The position numbers and the translations under genes are program-made. A stretch of DNA of 64,000 bases, from positions 62,001-126,000 of the IMG/VR virus record IMGVR_UViG_3300037225_001188; one strand, given 5' to 3'. The notes beneath the pieces are model-generated. The model made no database searches, had not been told where the DNA came from, and was given only the letters and a program-made list of their open reading frames with translations. The stretch is from a virus. Positions within the stretch are counted from its first letter, which is position 1. The number at the start of each line of letters is the position of its first letter. Below, one piece after another: positions 20,766 through 28,254 of this stretch.

Positions 20766-21148
20766 AGCCCGACAAGATCGCCAGCCTGCGCGAGTGGCTG
20801 CGCGTGGCCCGCGCGTTCGATCACATCGCGGAGTCGGTGGCGCGGGACTTCAACGACTCCCTCGACGCCCTCGCCGAACGACCGGCCCTCGTGGCGCGCG
20901 TGGCGGCGGCCGAGGGGAGGGCAGCCGAAGCCGAGCGGCTCAAGGAGGTGTGGCGGTCGGCGTCGTTCAACAACGAGCGGTTCGCGATGGACTACAAGTC
21001 CGCTCTCGAAGCCGCTGCCCGGTCGCTAGAGTGGATCGCGTCGAATGGCATCGACGACGAGGATCCGAGGTCGCTGCGAGCGTACACACGCAACCGCGCG
21101 ATGGTAGCACGCACGGCCCTCGCCGGGCCGCAGGAGGGACCGAAATGA
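20762..21148 (+). CDS. hypothetical helical protein, 128 aa
   Basis: MKPDKIASLREWLRVARAFD then a long charged, Ala-rich helical stretch (LAERPALVARVAAAEGRAAE), probably a coiled coil. It ends TALAGPQEGPK. The last 19 bases before its stop (gccgggccgcaggagg type) are duplicated at the end of the next gene, where they again supply the ribosome site for the gene downstream. Confidence 0.55.
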   Translation: MKPDKIASLREWLRVARAFDHIAESVARDFNDSLDALAERPALVARVAAAEGRAAEAERLKEVWRSASFNNERFAMDYKSALEAAARSLEWIASNGIDDEDPRSLRAYTRNRAMVARTALAGPQEGPK

Positions 21149-21753
21149 CCCACTGGAGCGACCTGCTACCACCTGACGCCTGCACGTCCGCCGTGGAGTG
21201 GGCGCGGTCGCAGCCTGACTACGCCACTGCCTGGGCCGCCTGCCAGCGCGGCGACTGGCTGCTCTGGCTCGTGGGCCGGATGGCGGCCGGCGAGCCCTTC
21301 TCCGCGCGGCGCAAGCCCATCGTGCGGGCGGCGGCGCGTTGTGCGGCGCTGGCGCTGCCGTACGTGCAGGACGAGTACGTGGAGGGTGTCTGCCTCAGCA
21401 CCATCCAAGCGTGCGTGGCGTGGACCGAGGGCGAGGCGACGGACGAGGAGACGCAGGAGGCCGCCTACGCCGCCGACGCCGCCTACGCCGCCGCCGCCGC
21501 CTACGCCGCCTCCGCCGCCTCCGCCTACGCCGCCTACGCCTCCGCCGCCTCCGCCGCCTCCGCCTACGCCGCCACCGACGACGCCGCCTACGCCTACGCC
21601 GCCTCCGCCGCCTCCGCCGCCTCCGCCTACGCCGCCTCCGCCACCGCCGCCGTCGCCGCCCGTGCGCGCATCCTCGCGCAGTGCGCGGACCTCGTGCGCG
21701 CGGAGTGCGCGCGGCCGAGGCTCGCCGGGCCGCAGGAGGACGAGACGCCATGA
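21145..21753 (+). CDS. Ala/Tyr/Ser-repeat protein with CxRGDWLLWL domain, 202 aa
   Basis: MTHWSDLLPPDACTSAVEWA and ACQRGDWLLWLVGRMAAG form an N-terminal domain I have seen in actinobacterial and phage proteins annotated only as putative immunity-like; unproven. Residues ~110-172 are low-complexity units of AYAA and ASAA. A helical end follows (ILAQCADLVRAECA), then the duplicated LAGPQE tail. This is the second protein in 4 kb whose middle is an expanded GCC-codon repeat. Confidence 0.55.
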   Translation: MTHWSDLLPPDACTSAVEWARSQPDYATAWAACQRGDWLLWLVGRMAAGEPFSARRKPIVRAAARCAALALPYVQDEYVEGVCLSTIQACVAWTEGEATDEETQEAAYAADAAYAAAAAYAASAASAYAAYASAASAASAYAATDDAAYAYAASAASAASAYAASATAAVAARARILAQCADLVRAECARPRLAGPQEDETP

Positions 21754-22025
21754 GCCCGCCAAACCTCCCCGTCCTCGTCGCTGCCGTCGAGGCGGCCGAA
21801 GCGCACCTCCGGTCGGCGGTCGCGGCGCATAACGACGCCGAGTTGCCGAGACTCGCCGCGATAGTGGTTCGCACCCGCCGCGCCGCCGCGGGCGCCGGCA
21901 TGACCGAGTGCTGGTTGTCGCGCGAGACGGTAGACGGGCTGCGCTCCTCGGCACGCGCGGGCGTGCCTTTCGGCGGGGAGCCGCTCACCCGCGACCTCGC
22001 GGCCGTGCTCAAGGAAGGAGCCTGA
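21750..22025 (+). CDS. hypothetical protein, 91 aa
   Basis: MSPPNLPVLVAAVEAAEAHL: an Ala-rich helical hairpin followed by AAGAGMTECWLSRETVDGL and a short acidic C-terminus. Coupled to the previous gene through GACGCCATGA. No motif identified. Confidence 0.5.
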   Translation: MSPPNLPVLVAAVEAAEAHLRSAVAAHNDAELPRLAAIVVRTRRAAAGAGMTECWLSRETVDGLRSSARAGVPFGGEPLTRDLAAVLKEGA

Positions 22026-22026
22026 G

Positions 22027-22239
22027 ATGAACATCTATGTCGTCGAGGGTCGTGCCGCCGGCTGCCGCGTGTGGGCACCGATCCAGACGTTCATCGAAGG
22101 CGTCGGCTCCGTCCCCGAGACCTACTACAAGCGCCGCGAGGCGGTGTACGAGTGCCGTCGACTGAATGACTGGCAGCGCAACCAACCGAAGGTGACCTGC
22201 GTGTACCGCGTGACCAAGTACGGGCCGGTGTCCAAGTGA
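22027..22239 (+). CDS. hypothetical small beta-rich protein, 70 aa
   Basis: MNIYVVEGRAAGCRVWAPIQ, later ETYYKRREAVYECRRL and TCVYRVTKYGPVSK. AAGGAG lies upstream inside the previous gene end. It resembles small phage proteins of the type 'xxYxVExRxxGxW', but I cannot assign a role. Overlaps the next GTG. Confidence 0.55.
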   Translation: MNIYVVEGRAAGCRVWAPIQTFIEGVGSVPETYYKRREAVYECRRLNDWQRNQPKVTCVYRVTKYGPVSK

Positions 22240-22997
22240 CCCCCGCCCCCTTCCTCGCCTACCTCACCCGCGCCCGCCGCCTCAAGCGCAAGCGGGAGGC
22301 CAAGGTCCGGTGGGCCGACAGCCGGGCGCTGCGCCAAGATAGCCGCGCCGTCCCACGCCTGCTCGAGTTGCTGAGGGACAAGGACGACGAGGTGGTTGCG
22401 GCTGCTGCGGACGCCTTGGGCCACATCGGTTCGCCGGCGCAGCGCGCATGGCGGGAGCTGCTGGACGTACTGTTGGCCAAGTCGCGGCCCGCTTGGGTTC
22501 GCGACACGGCGGCCTACGCCCTCGGGATGATCGGCGAGTCCAACGCTGTCGTCCGGTGCAATCTAGCCGTAGCAGCTCACGACGCCGAGAAGAACGTCTC
22601 GCGCTGTGCCCGGGAAGCTCTAGCAGCCCTTCGCAGCGCAAGCCCCGCACGCGCACGCCGACTGCTTCGCCCGCGGCGTCCCGTGCTCGACCGGCTGCCC
22701 CGCGCCGGTGCGTGGCCTATGACCCGCACCGAGGCCCTCGACGCGCTGCCGGGGGAGGCCCGTGTCATCACCTGTCCGGCCTGCGGCGAGAGCTACGCGC
22801 ACCCGGACGACCACGCACTGCCGTACCCGGCGGCCCCGCGACTGCAACCGCTGCCCGGTTTGCTCCTCGGGGTCGAGTGCGATTGGGGCTGCTGCTGCAA
22901 CAAGAAGGCGACCCGCCTGCGGTACGACGAGAACAGACAGGACTGGCTCCCCGTGTGCCCTGCCTGCGCCACGCTGGCGCGCGTGAGGGTGCCATGA
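22236..22997 (+). CDS. HEAT-repeat protein with C-terminal zinc ribbon, 253 aa
   Basis: An N-terminal basic segment, then at least three HEAT/PBS-lyase-type repeats: SRAVPRLLELLRDKDDEVV, AAAADALGHIGSP, RDTAAYALGMIGES and CAREALAAL (residues ~28-130). The C-terminal third is Cys-rich (CPACGESYAHPDDH, CDWGCCCNKKA, CPACATL) and probably binds two zincs. HEAT proteins act as protein-protein scaffolds. Both ends of this gene share duplicated sequence with other genes: its start recurs at 22994 and its end at 24666. Confidence 0.65.
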   Translation: MTPAPFLAYLTRARRLKRKREAKVRWADSRALRQDSRAVPRLLELLRDKDDEVVAAAADALGHIGSPAQRAWRELLDVLLAKSRPAWVRDTAAYALGMIGESNAVVRCNLAVAAHDAEKNVSRCAREALAALRSASPARARRLLRPRRPVLDRLPRAGAWPMTRTEALDALPGEARVITCPACGESYAHPDDHALPYPAAPRLQPLPGLLLGVECDWGCCCNKKATRLRYDENRQDWLPVCPACATLARVRVP

Positions 22998-23173
22998 CCC
23001 CCGCCCCCTTCCTCGCCTACCTCACCCGCGCCCTCCGGCGGGCGCAGGGGCGGCGTCGCGATGTCGAGGCGTACTCGTGTCAGTGCTACTGGGATGGCGA
23101 GGTCGCCGCCCTCACGCGGGCGCTCAAGCAGGCGAGACATTTCACCACCATCACGAAAGGAGTTGCCCCATGA
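22994..23173 (+). CDS. hypothetical protein, 59 aa, with duplicated N-terminus
   Basis: The first 13 residues MTPAPFLAYLTRA are identical to the HEAT protein's, and the DNA is identical for about 38 bases. It then diverges to a basic segment and SCQCYWDGEVAALTRAL. It looks like a new gene assembled by recombination at the repeated start. It ends in CCCCATGA. Function unknown. Confidence 0.5.
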   Translation: MTPAPFLAYLTRALRRAQGRRRDVEAYSCQCYWDGEVAALTRALKQARHFTTITKGVAP

Positions 23174-23511
23174 AGTTCGACGACCTGACGATTGGCGAAG
23201 CGAAGGAGTTGGCGCGGATGTTCGGTGGCACGGTGCCTGCTGCGACGAGCCATCCCTACATCATCGGCCAGAACTACATCATCCGCACGGTTACGATGAT
23301 CGACGTGGGTCGGCTGGTTGAGGTTCACCAGAACGAGCTGGTGTTGGAGGATGCGGCGTGGATCGCCGATACGGAGAGGTGGGCGGACGCGCTGGCGAAG
23401 GGTACGCTGCGCGAGGTCGAGCCCTTCCCGGATGGGCGCGTGATCGTCGGGCGCGGTGGACTCATCGACGCCTGCCAATGGAAGCACGATCTGCCGCGGG
23501 TCCAGAAGTGA
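23170..23511 (+). CDS. hypothetical protein, 113 aa
   Basis: MKFDDLTIGEAKELARMFGG, then SHPYIIGQNYIIRTVTMIDV, VGRLVEVHQNELVLEDAAWI and DGRVIVGRGGLID. This pattern (IGQxYxIRTVTMxxxGxL...LVLxDAAWIADTxRxxxxL) occurs in many actinobacterial and phage small proteins of unknown function. The family is recognisable, but no activity is known. ATGA overlap with the previous gene. Confidence 0.65.
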   Translation: MKFDDLTIGEAKELARMFGGTVPAATSHPYIIGQNYIIRTVTMIDVGRLVEVHQNELVLEDAAWIADTERWADALAKGTLREVEPFPDGRVIVGRGGLIDACQWKHDLPRVQK

Positions 23512-23541
23512 CCACCGCGATTCTGCGAGCGGGTTATGATC

Positions 23542-23711
23542 GGTCGTGGTCGCGGTCGGGGTCGCGGTCGCGGTCGCGGTCGCGGTCGAGGTCGCGGTCG
23601 GGGTCGTGGTCGGGGTCGCGGTCGTGGTCGGGGTCGTGGTCGCGGTCGCGGTCGGGGTCGTGGTCGTGGTCGCGGTCGGGGTCGCGGTCGGGGTCGGGGT
23701 CGTGGTCGTGA
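23542..23711 (+). repeat. hexanucleotide GGTCGN array, about 28 units
   Basis: Uninterrupted ggtcgc, ggtcgg and ggtcgt units fill about 170 bp between two genes. All three forward frames stay open: one gives (Gly-Arg)n joined in frame to the next gene, the others Ser/Arg/Trp and Val/Ala/Gly repeats. Candidates are an iteron-like protein-binding array, a slippage-prone spacer, or an RG-rich extension of the downstream protein. Confidence 0.85.
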
Positions 23712-23736
23712 TGCTACGCGCAGCACGGAGGATGCG

Positions 23737-24054
23737 ATGAGCCTCGACGAGTACATGGATGGGTGGCGGGCTGGTGTGATGTTCGCACATCTAGATCCTG
23801 CGTCTGACGACAGCCACGTCAGCGCAGACGTGCGCTGTGGCTACGCCGCCGGTCGCGCCGCCTACGAGAGCGCGCGGCGGGAGGAGGAGGCGCGGGCGAG
23901 GCGGTGCGAGGTATGCGGTGGGGATGGCGTCGGTCCCGACAATCCGCACGGCCCGAACTGGCCGCAGACGTTCGAGGAGTTCCGCCGCACGCGACCAACG
24001 TGCGGTGCCGTGACAGGCACCGGCCGGAAGCCCGCCCCGGCGGGCGAGGAGTAG
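23737..24054 (+). CDS. hypothetical protein, 105 aa (optional RG-repeat extension)
   Basis: MSLDEYMDGWRAGVMFAHLD behind CGGAGGATGCG, a clear ribosome site. It contains CGYAAGRAAYESARRE and a CEVCGGDGVGP zinc knuckle near residue 65. An in-frame ATG at 23536 would add 67 residues, mostly (Gly-Arg) repeats. The internal start is better supported. Unrecognised family. Confidence 0.55.
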   Translation: MSLDEYMDGWRAGVMFAHLDPASDDSHVSADVRCGYAAGRAAYESARREEEARARRCEVCGGDGVGPDNPHGPNWPQTFEEFRRTRPTCGAVTGTGRKPAPAGEE

Positions 24055-24058
24055 GACG

Positions 24059-24292
24059 ATGAGCGAAGGGTGTTTCTCGCCGCGGTACGTCGAGATGATG
24101 AAGAAACGGATCGACATCTGCGAAATCGAGGTGAAGACGGCCAACGCCAAGCTCTACCGCGCCGAACAGCGCGAGGCCGAGTGCCTTGATATGCTCGAAG
24201 CCGCGCTCAAAGTTATGCGGGAGGGCATCGGCACTCCCGATCTGTGCGGGCGCATCGAACGCGCGCTGCGTGATTGGAGGCCGGGTCAGTGA
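24059..24292 (+). CDS. hypothetical helical protein, 77 aa
   Basis: MSEGCFSPRYVEMMKKRIDI then CEIEVKTANAKLYRAEQREA and LDMLEAALKVMREG: predicted coiled coil nearly throughout. GAGGAG lies upstream. Overlaps the next GTG by 4 bases. No assignment. Confidence 0.5.
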   Translation: MSEGCFSPRYVEMMKKRIDICEIEVKTANAKLYRAEQREAECLDMLEAALKVMREGIGTPDLCGRIERALRDWRPGQ

Positions 24293-24666
24293 CCCGCGCC
24301 GAAGCCACCGCCGCCGTGATCGCCGCCGCGCGTGAGATGCTCGCGAGTTCGGCGCCAAAGCACTGGCCCACGCTCCGCGCGGCCCTCACAGCCCTCGACA
24401 CGCTGCCGGTGGAGGCGCCGCTCAAGCCGGGCGACTGGACGATCATCTGCCGCGAGGGTGTCAACGGCGGCGCGTCCGACCTGTTCTTTCGCGTCGTGCC
24501 CGACGGCGTGGACATCCTGCAGCGGTACAGCGCGACCGCCGTCGCCGCCGATGGCACCGTGAGCTACACCGACGAGATGCGCGTCGACCCCGATGCCGGG
24601 CTGTCGCTCACCCACGCCCAGGCCGCCGAGCTATGCGCCACGCTGGCGCGCGCGAGGGTGCCATGA
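24289..24666 (+). CDS. hypothetical protein, 125 aa
   Basis: GTG start. An Ala-rich helical N-terminus, then a beta-rich middle (PGDWTIICREGVNG, DLFFRVVPDGVDIL, GTVSYTDEMRV). The last residues, CATLARARVP, match the end of the HEAT protein (CATLARVRVP), and the DNA identity continues into the following ATGACCCC. The gene end is thus a duplicated cassette. Function unknown. Confidence 0.55.
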   Translation: MTRAEATAAVIAAAREMLASSAPKHWPTLRAALTALDTLPVEAPLKPGDWTIICREGVNGGASDLFFRVVPDGVDILQRYSATAVAADGTVSYTDEMRVDPDAGLSLTHAQAAELCATLARARVP

Positions 24667-24799
24667 CCCCGCCGCCCGCAAGCGCCGCGAGCACCGCAGG
24701 CGGGTCGCCCAGCGGCGCTACCACGCCCCGCGGACGCCGCCCAAGCCGCGCGCCTACCCGGTGGCGCCTGCGCCCATCCCAGAGCCGACCAGAGGCCCC
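24667..24799 (+). pseudogene. coding-like sequence lacking a start (truncated 5' part of next gene)
   Basis: In frame with the gene at 24800, codons from about 24665 encode DPAARKRREHRRRVAQRRYH and a Pro-rich linker with strong G/C third positions, but no start codon lies upstream in this frame. The break coincides with the duplicated gene-end repeat (24640-24670), so recombination at the repeat probably removed the true start. Confidence 0.4.
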
Positions 24800-24979
24800 A
24801 TGGAGCTGCCGATCATGGTGCCGCCGAAGCCGGAGCCGGAGCCGGCGACCTTCCCCGCCGACGACGTGGACGACGACACCGCAGCGCCGGGTTTGTTGGA
24901 CCGCCTCGTCGAGAGCATGAAGACGTGGACGCAGGTGGAGGAGAACCCCGATGTCGACGACCCCGATCCCATCATCTGA
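24800..24979 (+). CDS. acidic Pro-rich protein, 59 aa
   Basis: MELPIMVPPKPEPEPATFPA, then an acidic stretch VDDDTAAP and a helix LLDRLVESMKTW. It is probably only the C-terminal part of a longer protein whose basic N-terminal segment lies upstream without a start. Overlaps the next gene by 29 bases. Unknown. Confidence 0.4.
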   Translation: MELPIMVPPKPEPEPATFPADDVDDDTAAPGLLDRLVESMKTWTQVEENPDVDDPDPII

Positions 24980-26264
24980 GCCGAAGCCAGCGCCGACGTG
25001 GACACCGAAGGGTGTGCCGCGTTGCGCTGCTACCTGTCCGCGCTGCGAGGAGAGCGCGAGCGATCAGACCCACGAGTGCTACCACGTCGACATAGGGCAG
25101 ACGTGCGAGCCGTCGATCCGCATCCTCGCCATGACCGACCGCGACCTGCTCCTGGCGTTCTGCGCCTCGCTCACCGAGGAGGACTTGGATCGCCTCGACC
25201 TGCGGATGAACCCAAATAACCGCACCGACTACGAGCGGCTCGTCGATCGGTTCCTCGCGTCCCGCCGCGCCGTGGACCCCGCGCCCGACCCGCTCGCCCC
25301 GCTGCGTGCCGCCGGCGTGCTGGACCCGCAGACCTGCGAGTGCGGGCACCCGCACGCGGAGCACGACGCCGATGTCAACGGCTGCTACTGCCGCGTCGAG
25401 GGGTGCGACTGCGGATGCCACGAGGCCGAGGCCGCCCGGCGGCGCGCAGACCTCGCCGAGGTCACGCGGCCGAGCGGATCTCGACTGTCCCAAGCCGCCC
25501 GGGACGCCCGCAAGCCCCCGCCGCCCGGCGAGCTGGTTGACGCAGACATGAGCCGGGTGCCGACCGCTCCCGCTGTGAGCCGACCGGCGCGGAGCGCGAA
25601 GGTGCGGCACGCTGGCCTCGCTCCCGGCGCGGTCCAGCGCGAGGCCGACGCCGCTCCGGCGCCGCTCGAGAGCCGCGGTCCGCTTGGCCTCGACTGCGAC
25701 GACTGCGGTGAGGAGGTCGTGCCAGCCGGTATGCCCACGTCCGACGGCGACGAGCACGTCTGCTCCGACTGCGGCGCACGGTGGATGGTGAGCGAGGACT
25801 CCGAGAGCGCGCTGTATCTCGTGCGGCCCGAGGATGACGCCGTGCGTGACGGCGGCTCGTCGCCGGTGATGGTGAGCGAGGAGGACGCGCAGCCGCGTGG
25901 CGTCCCTGACGTTGTTGATGCCGTCGAGGCCGCCTGCCACGCCTGCGACGAGATCGAGGCCGCCGAGGAGCCGCGCTTCGCCCTGAGCACGCACACGGTC
26001 CCGGCCCCCGAGCCCGCGCCGCGGGAGAACGTCGCGACACACTGGGTCGTCTGCTCGTGGATGGACACCTACGGAGGCCGGGAGTGGCGTGCGCGCAGCG
26101 TTCACGCCACCAACGCCCCTCCTTCGTTTGCCCCGTGGGAACACGTCGCGTGGCTCGGGCCGCTGTACCTGGACGGAGCGGAGTCGGGTTCGGCCGAGGC
26201 CGCCGCCCGCGCGGACGGCGAGCGGAGCGGGCTCCCCGAGTGGAAAGGACCGCCCCATGCGTGA
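24951..26264 (+). CDS. multi-zinc-ribbon modular protein, 437 aa
   Basis: GGAGGAG precedes the ATG. The segments in order are: a Pro-rich leader with CPRCEES; a helical domain (DLLLAFCASLTEEDLDRL); a Cys/His-rich segment CECGHPHAEHDADVNG followed by CYCRVEGCDCGCH; ARRRADLAEVTR; a long Pro/Ala linker; a zinc ribbon CDDCGEEV...CSDCGARW (near 245-275); an acidic region; and a C-terminal domain WVVCSWMDTYGGREWRARSV ending AAARADGERSGLPEWK. The ARRR-DLAEVTR and AAARADGE motifs are shared with the protein at 15021. Likely a binding protein; role unknown. Confidence 0.65.
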   Translation: MSTTPIPSSEPKPAPTWTPKGVPRCAATCPRCEESASDQTHECYHVDIGQTCEPSIRILAMTDRDLLLAFCASLTEEDLDRLDLRMNPNNRTDYERLVDRFLASRRAVDPAPDPLAPLRAAGVLDPQTCECGHPHAEHDADVNGCYCRVEGCDCGCHEAEAARRRADLAEVTRPSGSRLSQAARDARKPPPPGELVDADMSRVPTAPAVSRPARSAKVRHAGLAPGAVQREADAAPAPLESRGPLGLDCDDCGEEVVPAGMPTSDGDEHVCSDCGARWMVSEDSESALYLVRPEDDAVRDGGSSPVMVSEEDAQPRGVPDVVDAVEAACHACDEIEAAEEPRFALSTHTVPAPEPAPRENVATHWVVCSWMDTYGGREWRARSVHATNAPPSFAPWEHVAWLGPLYLDGAESGSAEAAARADGERSGLPEWKGPPHA

Positions 26265-26565
26265 CCCCGCCCGGATCGACCGCATCTGCGACCTCCTGCG
26301 CGCCTACTGGCACGCGCACCCGGACCTGCGGCTCGGGCAGATCGTCGGCAACTTCACGCCAAGGCGGATCGATGCCATGGCCCGCCACTACCCCGAGGCG
26401 GTGTTCCCAGAGAAGCAGCCGAGCGAGCCGTGGCCGCTCACCGAGACGGGCCTCACCCTTGCGTCGGCGTCGCTGGCCCGGCACCTCGCGCGAACATGGG
26501 CCGAGGCCATGAGACGGGACCTCGCCGCCCCCCCGCGCCCCGGCGCCGCGCAGGGGACGCCATGA
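26257..26565 (+). CDS. hypothetical protein, 102 aa
   Basis: MRDPARIDRICDLLRAYWHA then HPDLRLGQIVGNF: a pattern (RIxxIxxLLRxYWxxxPDLRLGQI) common to many small phage and bacterial proteins of unknown function. The rest is helical and basic. It overlaps the 437-residue gene by 8 bases and the next by ATGA. Confidence 0.6.
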   Translation: MRDPARIDRICDLLRAYWHAHPDLRLGQIVGNFTPRRIDAMARHYPEAVFPEKQPSEPWPLTETGLTLASASLARHLARTWAEAMRRDLAAPPRPGAAQGTP

Positions 26566-27272
26566 CGGAAGCCGAGCTTGCCGCGCACGTCGTCGCCTAC
26601 CTCGAGAGCCAGCACGCTGACGTGTACCAAGAGGTCCAGATGACGACTGGCTCCGGGATCGCCGACATCGTGGCGCAGACCGGCCCGGTGCTGCACGTCG
26701 TCGAGACGAAGATGTGCCTGTCACTCACCCTCATGGCGCAGGCGTTCGACTGGCTCCCGTACGCGCACTTCGTCTCGGTCTGCATCCCCGATCCGATCCG
26801 CGGCGATGGCTACAAGGCGCGTCGCCCGCGGCACGAAGGGTTCTCTCGTGTCGCCCTGCACCACTTCGGCATCGGCCTCATGTACCTCAAGACGAAGTAC
26901 CGAAAAGAGCCCGAAGTGGACGTCGTGGTGAGGCCCGAGATGCGGCGCCCGAGGTTGGCCTACCGCCTCCGCGATGCGCTCGTGCCCGAGCAGAAGACGT
27001 TCTCCAGGGCAGGTTCGCCGAACGGCAGCGCGTGGACGCCGTACCAGCGAACGTGCCTCGCGCTCGCGGAGTTCGTAGCGGCGCACCCCGGATCGACGCT
27101 GCGCGAGGGCATCGAGGCGATCCGCCACCATTACAGCAACGACAAGTGTGCCATCGCAAGCCTGCGACATTGGATCGAGAAGGGCGTCGTCAAGGGCGTG
27201 CGACTGGACCTCGCCGGGAGGATCGCCACGCTGCACCCGTCGCCCCTCCCCGGCGCCGCGAAGGGGAAGTGA
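26562..27272 (+). CDS. predicted PD-(D/E)xK nuclease-like protein, 236 aa
   Basis: The N-terminal part has the order expected of the fold: an acidic helix (MTEAELAAHVVAYLESQHAD), DVYQEVQMTTGSGIADIVAQ with a conserved Asp, then VLHVVETK supplying the ExK strand, followed by a helix and WLPYAHFVSVCIP. It resembles MmcB/DUF2161-type DNA-repair nucleases. The C-terminal ~80 residues look like a winged helix (TLREGIEAIRHHYSNDK, SLRHWIEKGVVKGV). Likely a DNA-acting enzyme; substrate unknown. Confidence 0.5.
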   Translation: MTEAELAAHVVAYLESQHADVYQEVQMTTGSGIADIVAQTGPVLHVVETKMCLSLTLMAQAFDWLPYAHFVSVCIPDPIRGDGYKARRPRHEGFSRVALHHFGIGLMYLKTKYRKEPEVDVVVRPEMRRPRLAYRLRDALVPEQKTFSRAGSPNGSAWTPYQRTCLALAEFVAAHPGSTLREGIEAIRHHYSNDKCAIASLRHWIEKGVVKGVRLDLAGRIATLHPSPLPGAAKGK

Positions 27273-27273
27273 G

Positions 27274-27429
27274 ATGGACTACGTCTACCCGCGCCCGGCA
27301 CCTCCCACCACCTGTCCCAACTGCGGCTGCACCCGCATCGGCCTCGTCGGCCGGCTCAAGCGGCTGTGCAACGGGTGCTGGCGGGTGTTCGTCGTGGGCG
27401 CGCGAGCCGCCGCAAAGGTGACATCGTGA
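27274..27429 (+). CDS. zinc-ribbon microprotein, 51 aa
   Basis: MDYVYPRPAPPTTCPNCGCT, then RLCNGCWRVFVVGARA: CPNC and CNGC pairs form one zinc ribbon. It follows the nuclease-like gene by one base and overlaps the next GTG. Likely a DNA- or protein-binding adaptor. Confidence 0.6.
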   Translation: MDYVYPRPAPPTTCPNCGCTRIGLVGRLKRLCNGCWRVFVVGARAAAKVTS

Positions 27430-27695
27430 GGGTCGCCCGCTGTCCGCGATGCGGCAAGCCTCCCGAGGAGTACTGGGAACGGTGGACCGACTTCGGCATG
27501 ATCTTCTCGGCGGACGCGCGTGGCGTTCCCGAGCGTATCGGCTACCTTGTCGATGGTGGCCCCGTTGGCGTCGACGCCATCTGCGCCTGTGGCTATCGCT
27601 GGTGTCTGCGCGGCGTGCGGCAGATCACGGAGCTGCGCCCCGACGAGACAGACGACCCCCTCCCCGCCCCCGCGGGCGAGCCCCGGGAGGGGTAG
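27426..27695 (+). CDS. zinc-ribbon protein, 89 aa
   Basis: VRVARCPRCGKPPEEYWERW, a middle beta segment (GYLVDGGPVGVDAICACGYR) and an acidic Pro-rich tail. CPRC plus CAC supply the zinc ligands. Last intact gene of the plus-strand accessory region. Confidence 0.6.
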   Translation: MRVARCPRCGKPPEEYWERWTDFGMIFSADARGVPERIGYLVDGGPVGVDAICACGYRWCLRGVRQITELRPDETDDPLPAPAGEPREG

Positions 27696-27699
27696 GGCG

Positions 27700-27744
27700 A
27701 TGAGCCACTGGCCGACCAAGCCCGTGCGGAACGGTGTCTCATCA
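27700..27744 (+). pseudogene. truncated plus-strand gene start
   Basis: GGGAGGGGTAGGGCG gives a good ribosome site for ATG 27700 and MSHWPTKPVRNGVSS. The frame then immediately runs antisense to the fibre gene ending at 27742. It marks the edge where the minus-strand fibre module meets the plus-strand operon. Confidence 0.35.
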
Positions 27745-28245
27745 CCCGACCTTGATCGCCCCACCGCCGGCCGGCGCCATCCCGGCCGCCGCGAGGATCG
27801 CATCGGACAGCGGCACGCCCGCGCCCGAGACGCGCACGATCAGCGCGCCCGTCGCGAGGTCGCTGCGAACATCGTAGAGGCCCGGCTCGATGCCGGCCTC
27901 GGTCTTGGCCGCGTCCCACTGCGCGGACTGCGCGGTCTGCGCGTCGGCGAACGCGGTCTGCGCGGTCGTCAGCGCGTCGGCCGCGGCCGTCAGCGCCGTC
28001 TGCGCGGTCGCCAGTGCGTCAGCCACGTCGTCGCCGCGGTCGCTCTGGTACTGGAGCACGTTGGCGTCGAGCGCGGCGAGGTTGGCGCCGTAGGTCGCCG
28101 CGACGTGCGCGGCTTCGGCTGCCACTGCGGCCTTGTAGGCGGCGGCGAGCGCGTCGGCCGTCTCGGGCGCGAGGGAGATCGAAACCTCCGTCGGCGGATC
28201 GGTTGCGATTGGATCGGGCTGCGGGTCGGGGCGGATGATCGGCAT
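27742..28245 (-). CDS. fibre-associated protein with Ala-rich coiled coil, 167 aa
   Basis: A Pro-rich leader, then a long heptad-like stretch (AAAYKAAVAAEAAHVAATYG, ALATAQTALTAAADALTTAQ, TAFADAQTAQSAQW), probably trimeric. A small C-terminal beta domain follows (LYDVRSDLATGALIVRVSGA). It follows the propeller protein with a GGGAGG site. Likely a fibre trimerisation, chaperone or tip-associated subunit. Confidence 0.55.
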   Translation of the reverse strand: MPIIRPDPQPDPIATDPPTEVSISLAPETADALAAAYKAAVAAEAAHVAATYGANLAALDANVLQYQSDRGDDVADALATAQTALTAAADALTTAQTAFADAQTAQSAQWDAAKTEAGIEPGLYDVRSDLATGALIVRVSGAGVPLSDAILAAAGMAPAGGGAIKVG

Positions 28246-28254
28246 GATGCCTCC

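Noticed and set aside
23536-24054. Annotating the (Gly-Arg)28 extension as part of the main protein
   Set aside because: A good ribosome site and ATG lie after the array, and the upstream ATG has none; kept only as a finding.
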